Of a DNA stretch of 64,000 bases, positions 21,189-33,611 are shown piece after piece (the first letter of the stretch is position 1; each line of letters opens with the position of its first letter). The notes under the pieces are model-generated. The model saw nothing but the letters and a program-made list of their open reading frames with translations, was not told the DNA's origin and made no database searches. Origin of the DNA: Tribonema minus (Eukaryota > Sar > Xanthophyceae > Tribonematales > Tribonemataceae); NCBI GenBank assembly GCA_017506865.1, contig JAFCMP010000525.1, positions 1,116,001 through 1,180,000 of the forward strand. The letters run 5' to 3'. The translations under genes were made by a program, and so were the position numbers.

Positions 21189-23782
21189 TTGCGCCGCGCG
21201 CTCGCGCGCGCGGCGCCGCCGCTGCTGCAGTCGTGCGCGTCTGTGTGACGATGGCTGCGCTGTGAGGGCGATGCGGCCAGCGGAAGGCGGCGGCGGCAGC
21301 AAGGGGGATGCCTGCGAGGGGGGGGGGGGGGGCACGGGACCTTGGGTGCTGTGCTTACGCGCGCCCGTCGGAGCTGCTCGTACGGTGCGGCATTCTTCTG
21401 CCCGCGAAGCTTAGAGGCTGGCAAGCCTGCGGCGGCGCTGCTGGCGCCTGTGGCATACGGGCGGCACGCTCTCTGCACGCATGCAGTCAGTGCGCATAGT
21501 GCAATTCACGCCCCGCTGCCGCCGGCGCGGCCGCCGCCGCCGCCATTGCCCCCTGGCTGATGCAACAAGGTCAAACAGCCAGCAGCGCTCCTCAGTGCCG
21601 GAGACACACAGCAGTGCTCGACCACAGCTGGCTCTGGAAAAGTGCTGGTGCAGGCGTGCCTACGCACAAGGTGTTGTCGGCAGTTATTGTGCTGCCGGCG
21701 CTGCGCGCGCATGCAGCGGCGGAGCGGTGCTGCCGGGTTCCTGCCTACAACTCATGTCGCAGCGGCGCGCACTGCCATGGCCGGCCGGTGCAGCTGCGCG
21801 CACTGCGAGGAAGTCCCCCAGCAAGTGCTGCGAGCCGCGCTGTGAGCCTGAACGCACATGCACACGTGTGCGCAGGTCCAACGCGCGACCTGCTCCAGGT
21901 CTGCACGCGAGGCAGAGGAGGGGCGCCTGCCCCTCCTCCCCCTGTAGGCCATGCACGCATCAATGGAACTCAACGAAGCCGACATCCGCTGGTGTTCAAG
22001 TGCTGCTGTACTTTATTGATGACTGCGGTACTGTAACGCCCGACAGCATCTTGATGTGGTTCTATTGCTCGGACTATGTGTGTAGACTCGACTATTGATC
22101 CCACCTTGTGGCTTTCACTGTGAGAATCGCTAGGACATCAGCGCCTTCACTATGACAGTTTATCGGCCCCTTCAGAAGACCAATGCGCAACAAAGCCGGC
22201 TTCCCACATCATTGAGCACTGCAGCTGCGTCACCGCGAGCACCGCGTGATGAGCCTGGAGTGAGACATGTGAACTTGACACTGCAACATAGAAATGATTC
22301 TCGCAATGTTCGACGGCGGCGCTGTAGGCTGTGCTGGTGATCTGCTTCCAACTCCTGCATTTGTTTCACAAATGTAAATAGTATTCCTGTACCTACTACC
22401 ACTCACAGCCCTTTGCCAGCATGATGCGTCTCACTGCATTGTTGCAGTCAGGATGCACCTGTGCCCTTCGCTTCCGAGTGGTATGCGCTGTGAACACGCG
22501 AAAGCTATGTCTGCCCCGACTGTCACCTGATATCATACATGTACATACATACAATAGTGATCAGTGATCAGCAGGGCTCACCGCGCCACTGTCATCAGCA
22601 GGCAGTCGACTGAGCGCATGTGCCGCCCTTTGAGTTCCATACAATATATGAGACCTTGATGAGAACGGTTGCATGAAGTGGTGAAAGCACACAGCACATT
22701 GGCTTCAATGGACATGGGATTGTGCCAGGTCACAGGCATGTCAGCGATGGATGGCGCATACGTGCATCGACTGCCGCAAGATGACTTGCATCCAACAATC
22801 AAACACCACCGCAGAGGAAGTAATTGAGAACAACACGATACTATAGTGTGCATCAAGTAGAGGTAGGAAAAGACATCAAAAAGCGGTGACGTTCCCCAAG
22901 AGTGACAGCTGGTAACGGAGCGAGTTTCCAGCACTGCCGTGGTGCGGCTGAACTGAACTGCACTGAACTGAACTGTACTGAACTGGACTGAACTGGACTG
23001 AACTGAGCTGCACTGCAACGGGGCCACCAAGGTGCCGTGACCAGCAGGTCCAGATCTGTACTGCGGCAGCAGCGGGATGCCGCGGCTGCAACGCTGGTGG
23101 CCTGCCGGCCTGGCCGCCACACACTACGTCGCATGTCATACAGCAATGCGTGTCTGGATGCGCGTCGGCATCGAGGACTCCCCGCAGAATGTGCACAATA
23201 TTTGTTTTGTCAGCATGCCTTCGTAGACGGTGCACAGTTCCGCCACAACATGGAACGGCTTGTTGCTGTCACAGCACTCACAAGTCTGAGTCGACAGCCT
23301 GCCGCATGACGCCTACTCGCCGCCTTCTGCGCTGCCGCAGCTGCGGCCGCCGTCGCCACCAGAGCTGCTGTGTCTACTACTGCTGCGGGTGCTGCTGCCC
23401 CCATCAAAGCAGCTGATGCATCTGCCACCAGCAGCGCTGACACTGGCAGCGCTTGCATGTCGGCGCGTTGAATCGCTGCCGCCACCGCCGCGGTGCTGCT
23501 GCTGATGCTGACGTCGGTGCGGTTGCTGCTGCCGCCGCCAGTTGTGGAAGTGCTACTGGTGGCACTGCTGCTGGTGGTTCTGTTGCTGCTGCTAGCACCG
23601 TTACATTCGCTGCCGACAGAGCTCAGCATTAGAGACTGGCACTGCCATCTTGCGCCTGGCTATCGCTGCTGCCGCGCCGCCGCTGCTGCCGCTGCCAGCG
23701 GCAGCAGCGGACGCTGCCGCCGAACCCCGCTGCCGCTGCCGCCGCTGCTGCGCAGCCGCTGCCGTCGCCGCGGCAGCGCCGC
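21189..23782. other. Convergent spacer between PSF3 and the glycoprotein gene
   Basis: The two flanking genes converge, so this holds two 3' UTRs. No gene is supported. A pentamer-based minisatellite lies at 22948-23014, and triplet-rich sequence runs from about 23480 to 23780. Confidence 0.4.
22948..23014. repeat. Short minisatellite built on CTGAA
   Basis: Runs of CTGAACTG with changing spacer bases (GCACTGAACTGAACTGTACT and variants) repeat over 67 bp. No coding role. Confidence 0.85.
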
Positions 23783-26235
23783 TCAGTCGATGGGCACGCC
23801 GTCCGCGTCGAGCTCCGCGTACGGGAAGTACTGGTTGTTGACGGCGTCGAACGTGCAGCGCGGCGCCGTGACGGTGAAGGGCTTGCGCTTCTGCACGACG
23901 AGCGCGGAGCGCGTGCGCTGCACCCACCACAGCTCGTAGTTGTAGTCGAGCTCGAGGGCGACGTGCTGCGGCTCGAACGCGTAGTCCGTGCGCCCGCCGT
24001 TGAACGTGACCCTGTGCGGCAGCAGCGGCGGCGGCGGCGGCGGACGCGACGTTGCGCGCAAATGAGGGCCATTGGAAGGGTTGTGTCTGCATAGCGGCAG
24101 GCACGGCTTGCGCGCGAGGGTCATGTGATTGCTGTGTCTGCGCCGGCGTTGGCTGCCGCGCACACGTGGCGGGAGAGAAAGGGGGTTATGCGGCAGCAGC
24201 ATCATCGGGTGCGTCTGAAGTGCTCCTGCACGCCTGTTGCTGCGCGATGCGCGGCGCGGTATGCGGCGGAAACATGTGTGCCGCATGCCATGACACTGCC
24301 CGCAACAACAACTAGAGCACGCGATGGTGATGCGAGCGTCGCCCACCGCCGATGGCAGCCGGCTGACATTGCCGTGACACGATAGCGCATCAAGCTTCAA
24401 GCAAGTCTGACAGCGACTCGAGCGCGGCTTTCATGTCGCGAAACGCGTCGCACTTGGCACAGCATAGACGACGGACGGCATTGCCGTACGCGGCAGCGCG
24501 TTGACGCACGCGGCATGCTGGTGTCGGCGGAGCGCTGCCAACAGTCAGGGAGTGGGTCATGGGAGCTCGCTCCCCCAGCCTCCACGGCGCCCCCTGTTGA
24601 CATCGTCTGAAGCAATGGTGCTTTAAGCGGTGCACCGCTCGCCACAAAGAAGGATGCATGCACATGTACCGCGCGGTGGTCGGAGGCGTTGATCCCCCGC
24701 GCCCGCCGCTTATGAGCAGCGCACGCGGCGCGGCGCGGGGCGCGCAGCAGAGGGGCGCGCGAGGAACGCGGGCGGCGCGCGGCGGCCAGCACCTTTCAGC
24801 CCGCAGCTGGCTCACTCAGCAAACTGCGCGCTGAGTGTTGAACTGTCGCACGAAAGAACCCTTGCAGCCAGTCCGTGCGCGATCGCCAGCCTAGCCCAAG
24901 CGTTATTATGAAGAGGAAAGCAAAAGTCCACCTTCTCCTTGCCCTGGCGCAGCATCATCTTGAATGCACCTTCCCACAACCCCACCACCCTGTTCACCTT
25001 CAAGTACTGCTCGATGGGGACCGCTACGCACCTTTACATACTGCTGGCGGCGCTACTGCCTTGCCCCCCCCCCCCCCCCCCCCCCCCCCTTCCCCACACT
25101 GACAAGGAGACCCCTAGCTGCTGCGCTCAGGGCACACGTGTGCGCGCGCTGCTTGCTGCTACGACGCCAAAAACAAAAACAGCACCAGCGCTGAGCACAC
25201 ATTTGGACGCGCCCGCGCCGCCGCCCCGCCCCCTTTCCCCCTGCACGACGCCCCCCTCCCCCCAGCAGCAGCAACTAGGGTTGGGTCCCGGAACCGGGAT
25301 TTCCGGTCGCAGACCGGAAATCCGGTCATCCCGATCCCGATACCGGTCGAGGGAGGTGGCTGAACCGGGATTTGGTGATAAACAGCCTCAAACTGCCCCC
25401 TAGTGACTTGTTGTCACTTCAGCACTACTCTTTCATGTCTCCACAGCATTTATGATCGCTTTGCACCCTCAAACACCACACATCACGTCACAGGGTTACT
25501 TAAACGGTCACCTTGGGGTCCCATTTTTGAAAAAGCCCGCCTGTGGCTTGGGTTTGGCTTGTGAGATCGCTGTAGTGTGCAGCCTGGTAGTATGGCTGAC
25601 GATGCGAGTAACGCTGAGGTGGGAGCGGTCGACCTGGTGTCTTCTGATCATGAGGACGAGGCTCGCCAGCCTCAAGCGAGGTCCAAAAAACGGTCAGCAG
25701 CAGGCAAAGCCAAGGCAAAGGAAGACATGGAGGCCAAGTGGCAGCGCCTGACTACTTGGGCGCTGCTAAAGAAGACTACAACGAAGACCATGTCGGCAGT
25801 GTGGAACGTGGGGCTCACGTTCTACAACTATGCTGATGCCGACATGGTCGAGTACGTTGTCTGTGGGGCGCGCAAGGACACCGTGCAGCAGTTTAAGAGC
25901 CAGCCTCTTTCCTCCCCATTCTGGCCATGTACGAGGGGGAGAAGCTTTCAAACCCTCTGCATTGGTGGCGCGACCACATGGTGCAGTTTCCGCACCTGTC
26001 TAAGCTCGCACACCGTGTGCTTTGTGTCCCTGCCACTTCAGCTCCCTCTGAGCGGCTGTTTTCTGCGGCTGGCTTGACTGCGACTAAGCACCGCAATCGC
26101 CTTGTTGGCGAGGCAGTCACCCTACTGGTGTGGCTTAAGAACGCTTGGGACACAGTCGATGATTGGTGCAAGAAGCAGAAGCAGCGGGCGGCAGCATGAG
26201 CTAGCGTTTTTTTTTGCAGTGGCGCCATGTTGCTT

Positions 26236-26268
<33 letters not shown>

Positions 26269-28968
26269 AGAGGCCCCTGCTGTTGGTACGTTTTGGTGCG
26301 CACAAATGAAGGTTGGATCTCTTTACTGAGCCTTCAAGATGGGTGCTTGTCACTTGCTGCTGTCGTTCTGCTGTTGTTGCTGCTGTGCGCGAGGAACCGT
26401 TGCTGTGTAACCGTAAGAGCGGATAAACACCGGTCGGAAGCCGGCATTACCGGTCATTCCGGTCAATCCCGGTCCATTCCGGTCCATGCCACGCAGCCTA
26501 ACCGGTATACCAGTATTGCATCCCGATACCGGTGCATTCCCGAACACCATCATCCCGATACCGAACAGGGGGACCGGGACCCAACCCTAGCAGCAACGCT
26601 CAGCTCAGCGCGCGCGCGCACCTACCTGTACACGCCGCTGCCGTCGTCGGACGCTGTCGGCGCCTCCACGACCGTCCCGACGCGCCCGCGGAACGAGAAC
26701 TCGGCGTCGCCGCCGCCGCAGCCGCGCGCGTCGTCGTCCGCGAGCAGCCCTGCGCCCTCAAAGTAGGGGCAGCGCTCCGCGTAGTGCCCGTCGAGGTCGG
26801 CGCTGCCGTAGGTGAGCGCCGCGGCGTCGGGCGTCAGTGCGCGCGCGGGGCGCGTGTAGTAGCGCCCCAGCGCGCAGCCGCCGCCGTCCGCCGCGGCGCG
26901 CTGCTGCAGGCAGCCCTCCGCGCTGACCTGGCGCGGCGCGGCGCGGCGCGGCGGGGGGGGGGGCGGAAGGAGGAGGAGAGGGGCGTCGGCGCGCGCGCGC
27001 GCGTGTGCGGCGGAGTTTTCACATCGCGGCGCAACGGCGGCGGCGGCAGCAGGGGAGCGGCGCACGGCTGTTCTATGCGACGCGAGGGGGGCGGCGTGAG
27101 GCGACGCGCGGGCGGAGGCGGCGCGCAGCGGCGCGGGCCCTGGCGGCACTCTGCGTGTGTACGTGTCGTACTGAACTGTGTAGTGCTGCGGCGAGGCGCG
27201 GACGTCGCCGTCGCTGGCCCTCGAGCATTGAGGCACGCGGGCGGCAGCGGCGCAGCGCGCAATGGCTGCGCGGAGTGTGCCGCGGACGGCGCGTCGGGCG
27301 CACGGACCAAGGGCGAGCGTTCTCACAGCTCAGGGCATAGCACCGTTGTTAAACGCGCGCACGCGCTGCGCCCTCACCATGAGCACGTCGACGTCGTCCG
27401 CGCGGCGCGGGCAGTACGGGTACGCCGCCGCCGCCTCCTCGGCCGCGGCGCGCTCCGCGACGCTCGCAGGCCGCGGCGCGAACGCGCCTTGCGCCTTGCC
27501 GGCGTCCGGGCAGAAGAAGGCGCCCGTGCGCGTGAGCTGCGAGTACGCGCGCGGCGCGCAGCAGCGCGGCGCGGCGGCGCCAATGAGCACGGACGCGCCC
27601 GGGAACGCGTCGGCGAGCTCGTACGCGCACAGCACGCGCGACGCGTTGCCGCGCCACGTCGTCGCGACGGCCGTCGTCACGTAGCCGGTCGCGTTTGCCG
27701 CGGGGACGCGCGCCTCCGCGAGCGCCGCGTCGACGCGCGCGTAGTCGTTCGGCGCAGGCACGTGGACCTCGAGGAACGTGCCGCAGCGCGGGTCGCGCGC
27801 GAACGCGCCGCCGCACGCGACGCTCATCGCCGTCTGCGCGATGGCCACCGCGACGCAGCGCGGCGACGTGTTGCCGTAGCCGTCGGTGCACGACGCGGTG
27901 CCTGCAGGGCGGAGGCGGGGTGCGGCGGCGGCGGTGGCAGAGGTCAGTTTTGTGGCGCGCGCCGCGGTTGCGGACGTGCACAAGAGGGCGTGCGGTCTGC
28001 TGCTTGCGGGGAACTGCGTACACACGGGCGCCAATGTTGCGCGTGCCGCCATGAGCAGCAAGTGTCGTAGCAACGCATGACAGTCCACATGAATCATCTC
28101 CGTCGCCGGCAGTGAAGCGCATCGCTGCGCCCGCACACGTCTTACATCCCACTGCGCACGCGCGCATTCAGCGCGCCCCCGCCTGCGACGGTCTCATCGC
28201 TGTCTGTGCATGGCATGACATGCCACAAATGCTATGCTTTCAAAGCATACAACGCCTCTATCGCCAGCAATGAACGGCCACGCCGTCAGCGCCAACACCG
28301 CGCGCCACCCCCCCCCCACCTACGACCGTCTCGTTGTTGTCCATGCACGGCGGCACGAGCTGCGCGGCGCGCTCGCGCTGCCGGAAGCCAACGCACGCCG
28401 CGTCCGGCGCGTCCGCCGCGGTGCACGCGTCGTCGACGGCGGTCTCGTCGTCCGGCAGGCAGCTCGCCGCGGGGTCGATCTCCTGCCCGTCCTCATCTAT
28501 GAGCGTCACGTCGCGCAGGATGTCGGTGGGCGCCGCGTGCACGAGCTTGGCGACGGCGCGCGCCGTCGCATTGCCGTCCGCGGCGCGCAGCATGCGGTAC
28601 TCGGGCGCGCCGTAGCTGCGCATGCAGCAGTTGTGCGCGTTGCCCTTGCACGGGTCGACGAGGATGCCTATCGCGTAGTCGCTGGCGCGGGGGTAGTCGA
28701 AGGTGTACACGTCGGGGTTGAAGTAGGACCTGTCCGGGTGCAGGGTGGTCTCCACGTAGTCGCCCGACTCCAGCTCCGCTCGCAGCAGGGCCTCCTCCTC
28801 CGCCATGGTCTCGTTGTACTTGTCTGTGTTCTCCCTGTACTGCGCCGCGGCGAATGGTGGGGTTTGCTGCCATCGACCGAGCAGCAGCAGAATGCAAAGT
28901 GCCAAGCTCATAGGCAAAGAAATGCTGCAGGACTTCAGCAGCAGTCTTCTACGGTCGTGTTGACGCAT
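23783..28968 (-). CDS. Unrecognised cysteine-rich type II membrane or secreted glycoprotein
   Basis: Four exons with matching phases: 28320-28968, 27378-27901, 26626-26927 and 23783-24011, giving 567 aa from the ATG at 28968. An N-terminal hydrophobic segment (LPMSLALCILLLLG, near residue 20) follows an Arg-rich start, as in a signal anchor. Many potential N-glycosylation sites (NET, NAT, NAS, NTS) and numerous cysteines suggest folding in the secretory pathway. Segments include FNPDVYTFDYPRASDYAIGI, CCMRSYGAPEYRML, SCTDGYGNTSPRCVAVAIAQ and a last exon with LDYNYELWWVQRTRSAL. I do not recognise the family and assign no function. The start is divergent from the RUS gene, 334 bp away. Intron 3 contains a hAT element ending 36 bp from the donor, and the exon 1 end is duplicated in intron 1. 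Confidence 0.8.
25276..26589 (+). mobile_element. Non-autonomous, internally deleted hAT transposon (1314 bp)
   Basis: The terminal inverted repeats read TAGGGTTGGGTCCCGG at the left and CCGGGACCCAACCCTA at the right. Perfect 8-bp target duplications GCAGCAAC lie at 25268-25275 and 26590-26597. Both subterminal regions are rich in CCGGT motifs. A start codon at 25592 opens a frame of about 160 codons with a basic, acidic-patched N-terminus. The hAT dimerisation region (LHWWRDHMVQFPHLSKLAHR, then APSERLFSAAG and NRLVGEAVTLLVWL) lies in another frame at about 25927-26199. The catalytic centre is missing. A CTG repeat lies at about 26230-26270. The element sits in intron 3 of the glycoprotein gene and probably moved using a related full-length transposase. 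Confidence 0.95.
28110..28353. repeat. Diverged tandem duplication of glycoprotein exon 1 end plus donor
   Basis: The block at about 28259-28353 holds the end of exon 1 and its donor. A weaker copy at about 28110-28213 repeats CGACGGTCTC, the adjacent GC-rich part and the CATGG-like start. Spacing is about 145 bp. This is an older event than most others in the window. Confidence 0.5.
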
Positions 28969-29302
28969 CCGGGCAACGGCAGCGAGAGCCAGGCGCACTG
29001 CGGGCTGTCACCAAATCCACAGCTAAATTCACACGCAGCTGAGCGAGTCGTGGTTGATTGAAATCCGTTGCAGCTGCCCTCCCAGGACTTTGGCTGAAGT
29101 CGCCACTTGTGCAATGACACTAGAGCAACACTTTCAGCAGCCCAAAGCCTCACTGATCATACAGCAGGCGCCTTTCTCCAGGAATGAACTTCAACCGTTG
29201 ATGAAACTTCACAACGGAAGTGAGGTTTGATCCTGCGCTTTTCACTTGGGCGCGGCAGCAGGTGCTGCTGCCGCTTGCCCGTCTATGCTGCAAAATGGTG
29301 CC
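28969..29302. promoter_or_regulatory. Probable shared promoter of the glycoprotein and RUS genes
   Basis: The 334-bp gap separates two start codons that point away from each other. No TATA box or named motif was recognised; the call rests on layout only. Confidence 0.4.
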
Positions 29303-31309
29303 ATGCATGCCTCACGGCGCTGCAACAGGGGCCTGCGTGCGCCTCGCTGGTGTTCAAACCTCTCAACGAGCACCGACAGCAGCAAGCGCTCGGGCAAGAT
29401 CGTGCAGGTAAGATTGATGTGATGTCTATGGAAACAGCACATTGTACCTGTGGAGCTGAGCAAACAGTTTTCCCTGCGTGACCTCTAATCATTTGGTGCT
29501 TCCAGCATTGTGCTCATTGAGCAGCAGTGCGGGCACGCTTCGCCCAAAACCTCGCACTGTCAGCTGCACTCCACATGTTCTACAAGCAGAGATTTGACGC
29601 TGGCGCCATTGGATCGCTGCAGTCTGTCAACCCTCGTGTCAAATTCTCGAGGTTGGCAGCAATGAAGCTTGAGCTCAGGATACACCTAGACATTCTCGCA
29701 GCTGCACGGTCGTGCTTCAGGTCATCGCCGATGGCTTGCTTGCGTCTTACGCACGCTCATACTCCTTCCGTGTGAACGCCCACTCCTCATCCTCAAGGTG
29801 GAACAGGCCGTGGGCGAGGGCAGCGCCAACCGCACGCGCACGCTCTACCGCGTGCCCGCCGAAGGCGGCCCCCTGCAGCAGGTCTCCACGACCGCCGCGC
29901 CGCGCGGCAGGGCCGCGGACGCCGTGCGCGGCCTCGTCGCCACGATTCTCCCCGCGGGCTACCCGGACTCCGTGCGCCCCGGCTACGCGCGCTACGTGCG
30001 CTGGCAGCTGTCGTCGATGGTGTGCACGTCCGCGGCGGGCGTGCTGTCGACGCAGGCGCTGCTGCACGCGGTGGGGCTCGGCGCGGGCGCCGTGCCGCTC
30101 GCAGCGGCGCTCAACTGGGTCGTCAAAGACGGCCTCGGGCAGCTCGGCGGCATCGCGTTCTCGGCGCTCGTCAACACGCGCTTCGACGCGAACCCCAAGA
30201 TGTGGCGCATGGTCGCGGCGGTGAGCCTCGACTGCTCGACGGCGCTCGAGCTGCTCGCGCCGCTCTTCCCCGCGCACTTCCTGCCGCTCGCGGCGATCGC
30301 GAACGCCGGCAAGAATGTGTCGTTCCTCGCGGCGACAGCGTCGCGCGCCGCGATCCACAATGCCTTCGCCGCGCGCGAGAACCTCGCCGACGTCACGGGC
30401 AAGGCCGGCGCGCAGAACATCCTGTCGAGCATGGGCGGCATGGGGCTCGGCATCGCGCTGTCGGCGTACCTCGGCGCGGACTACGCGACCATTGCGCCCG
30501 CCGCCGCCGCGCTCATGTGCGGCCACCTCTTCTCGACCTACCGCTCGCTCGGCAGCGTCGTGCTGACGACGATCGACGCGCAGCGCCTGGAGATCATCGT
30601 CGCCGCCGCCGCCGATAGCAGCAGCGGCGGCGGCGGCGGTGGCGACAGCGATAACAGCGGCGTCCCGGACCCCGTGTCCGTTAGTAAAACGGAATTTATT
30701 TTTAGGCATTTGATTCGTGACTCATTAGGCGGCGGGCGGCGCCCCGGGCTCGTCCTGGGCGCGAGCGTGGAGGAGGCGCTTGGCACCGGCGCCAGCGGCA
30801 GCAACGCCAACGCGCAGCACGCGGCGCGCGACCTGCGCACGCTGCGCGATCATGCGGCGCAGCACGGCGACGCGTACGTGGTGGCGGTGCGCGGCACTCG
30901 CCGCGACGGCGGCGGCAGCGGCAGCGGCAGCAGCATCAGCAGCCCTCAGCAGACGGCAGCGTCCAGTCAGCAGACCGGTGCTCCAGAAGCGAGCTACGGC
31001 GGCGGCGGCGGCGCATGCGTGTACCTGCTGCTGATGGAGCACTGCGACAGCGACAGCGTGCTGCGCGGGGCGCTGCACGCTCACCGCGCGCGCGCGCTGC
31101 TGGCGGCGCGGGGGTACGGAGCGCTGCGGCGGCGTGGCCGCGCGGCGGCGGCAGCAGCAGCGGGCGGCACCGTGCTGCTGCCGGAGGTGGCGGAGGCGTC
31201 GCGGCCACGGCGCGCCGGCGATGTCGTGGCGCAGGTCAGGGCGGCGGGGTGGAAGACGGACGTGCTGTTCTTTGAGGACCCGCGTCACGTGCGTGTGCGC
31301 TTTCAATAG
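29303..31309 (+). CDS. RUS family protein (DUF647, root UV-B sensitive type)
   Basis: The main exon 29798-31309 carries the RUS domain in its first half: GYPDSVRPGYARYVRWQLSS, then STQALLHAVGLG, LNWVVKDGLGQLGGIAFSAL, the DANPKMWRMVAA block and NAGKNVSFLAATASRAAIHN, ending near ENLADVTGKAGAQN. A small first exon (29303-29407, 35 codons) was chosen because it has a strong donor CAG|GTAAGA, the right phase, and a basic Ser/Arg-rich leader that could be an organelle transit peptide. That gives 538 aa. The second half has Ser/Gly-rich linkers and a conserved-looking end (VAQVRAAGWKTDVLFFED). RUS proteins are membrane-associated in plants and animals and linked to UV-B response and vitamin B6 balance in plants; their biochemical role is unclear. 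Domain call is firm; exon 1 is less so. Confidence 0.88.
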
Positions 31310-33611
31310 ACAACACAACAGAGCACAGGCGGAAAGCGGGTGCGCTTTTGGCGCGCTTTCAGGTGTCGCACCGACGCATGGCTGTCTTTGGCGTTGGCAG
31401 GGTTTGAGGTGGTTGAGTAGGCCGTGCATTGTGGTTATGACTGCTTGCTTGAGAGCCCATACTTGCCCTTCACCAGACGTAGTGGTCCCTGCCACACGGC
31501 TGTGTCCACACTGTGAAGCAGCAGCAGATGCTGCAAAGCGCTTTTGACCTGTGATGTTGTCTGCGATGTGTAGTAATAGTACACTATGTTCATGTCATCG
31601 GCCATTGACTCAAGACAACCTACGTTTCCATATGTATATTGCAGCACGAGGCCTGTGTCCATGCTGATGCAGGTCAGAACATGGTTACTGATGGCAACCT
31701 GTATTTGTCAGCACTTGTTCTTGTGGCTCCTGACAGCCGCATGTCTTGAACAGTATGCTGCATGTGACAATGCACGGGCGCTGATGTAGTCGCCTCTGCA
31801 CGTGTGCTCACACACTCACTTTGACACCTACAGATTGTGAAAGTGGGCATATGAGCAGGGCACGCCCCACCATGGTAGACTCCTCTGAGATTGTTTGACA
31901 GTACGGCCCTGTATGCACCGAGGCACCCTGTGAGGTTGGCCAACAGGCCATGCTCCAGGCACTTTCAAAATGTGCATGACTGGCACAAGCGCCCAGGCCT
32001 CTTGTCTGCAGGTAGAGAAATTCTAAGAAACTACTTATATGACCGCATCACAGACACGCACACCGTCATTGCCCAGTGGCTTCAACAAAAAGGTTACCTG
32101 TCCTCATGTATCCCCCACCTATTGAGAGACAAAGAGCAGTGACATTGAGCATATGAGGCCCACTGTGCCGTGCCTTCCATGCACCGTGCACGCACGGATG
32201 ACCTTCTTGGGCACACGCCAGTATGAGCCACTGGCAGTATGATAATGAGCCACAACATGCAACGTGCGCATCAATGCCACGAACCATGAGTTCTGCAGCA
32301 CAGTCTCCTCACAGTTACACTGTGGATTCAACTGACCTGTGCGCCGCAGCAGCTCTTAAGTTGCTTGCGCTGAGCGTTGACAAGCCCATGATCAGCTGCG
32401 ACATCTGTCCAGGTTGACTCAAAGCAGCACATGCAGTTGGCACAAAAGCTGCCACGCATAGAACACTACAGTAGCAAATTTGCATAAGGAGGCAGTGCTC
32501 AGCGGCAACAGTGCTCAACAGATGCAGCGCACAGCCAAAAACAGTGCTCAAAAGCGAAAGGCAGACGGCAGACGCACGCGACGAGTAAACCGGACGCCGC
32601 TCTGTGTCTGTGACGCAGGTTCATTGTGCCACACGGACATCCGCACGCGCGCGCAAGGACTCTCGGGAAAGCGCACCAACCCTGCATCGCGCTGCTCCCA
32701 CAGCGACGCGCTTAACAAAAGGGGGAGGGGGGGGGGGGGGGGGGGGAGAGCAGGAAAGAGGGGCAGTTTGCCCTGGCCCTCCCACACACCCCGGCACACA
32801 AAATTTCCTACGCACAAGAGAGCGCCGCGAGAAAAAAGCACTGGCACACGCGCGCCCAATCAAAAGCAAGGCCTGCTCACCAATAGTGGCAGTGCTCATG
32901 GCAACCCGGTGCTTGACAGTTACGCTGATAAACGCGCGGGGTCGCTCTGCACTTCCGCGGTGAAGCAGAGCGCCTCCCTAAATATGAAAGATCACAGCCG
33001 CGTGTCCCGCCCTGGCTGTCGTCGCACGCGCGCGCGGACAGCCGAAAACCCCCGGGACACGCGCCTCTGGCAACGTGGTGGCCAGCAACTGTGAAAGCGC
33101 CTGCTGTCGGCACAGCAGCACGGGCGTGCGCGGTGTGCACGAAAAACGCGTCAATAAGCCCCCCCCCCCCCGACCCCCCCCCCTTCCGTGCGTGGGTACA
33201 TAACTGCCATGCGCCTGCGCACGTCCTGCTATAATTGCGATTGCACATCGATCGCCGCGCGCTGCCAGAGTCGCAGCTCTCTGACCATTTCGGCCTCCTG
33301 TCTCCGCAGCGTTGCTGCTCCGCGACGGCGAGCGCTGACTCACCCGTGATATGCACGCGCCAGCGTCCAGCCGCATGCCGCCGACGCCGACCCCCCTCCC
33401 CCCCCCAAATATGCCCCGCTCGCAGCATAACTGTCACTCCTGTTGAAGCTCCTGACCAGACGCCGCGTGCATTTCGCAATGCCCCCCCCCCCCCCCCCCC
33501 CCCCAGCCGCTCCCTCCCTGCGTGCCCCCCCCCCCCCCCCCCCAACGCCTGTCACCAGCGCCCCGCCTGGTCCCTGTCCAGCATACGGAGGCGGGGCAGC
33601 AGTCCGCGCGT
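31310..33611. other. Convergent spacer between RUS and SPX genes, with long C and G tracts
   Basis: No supported gene. Pure homopolymer runs include G near 32730-32746 and C near 33161, 33181, 33482 (about 22 bp) and 33528. A plus-strand frame at 31891-32142 (83 codons) has no recognisable features. Confidence 0.45.

Noticed and set aside
26532-28070. A 512-codon plus-strand open frame opposite the glycoprotein exons
   Set aside because: It is a mirror of GC-rich coding sequence: repetitive Arg/Ala/Gly content, crosses introns of the true gene, and the minus-strand exons join in phase.
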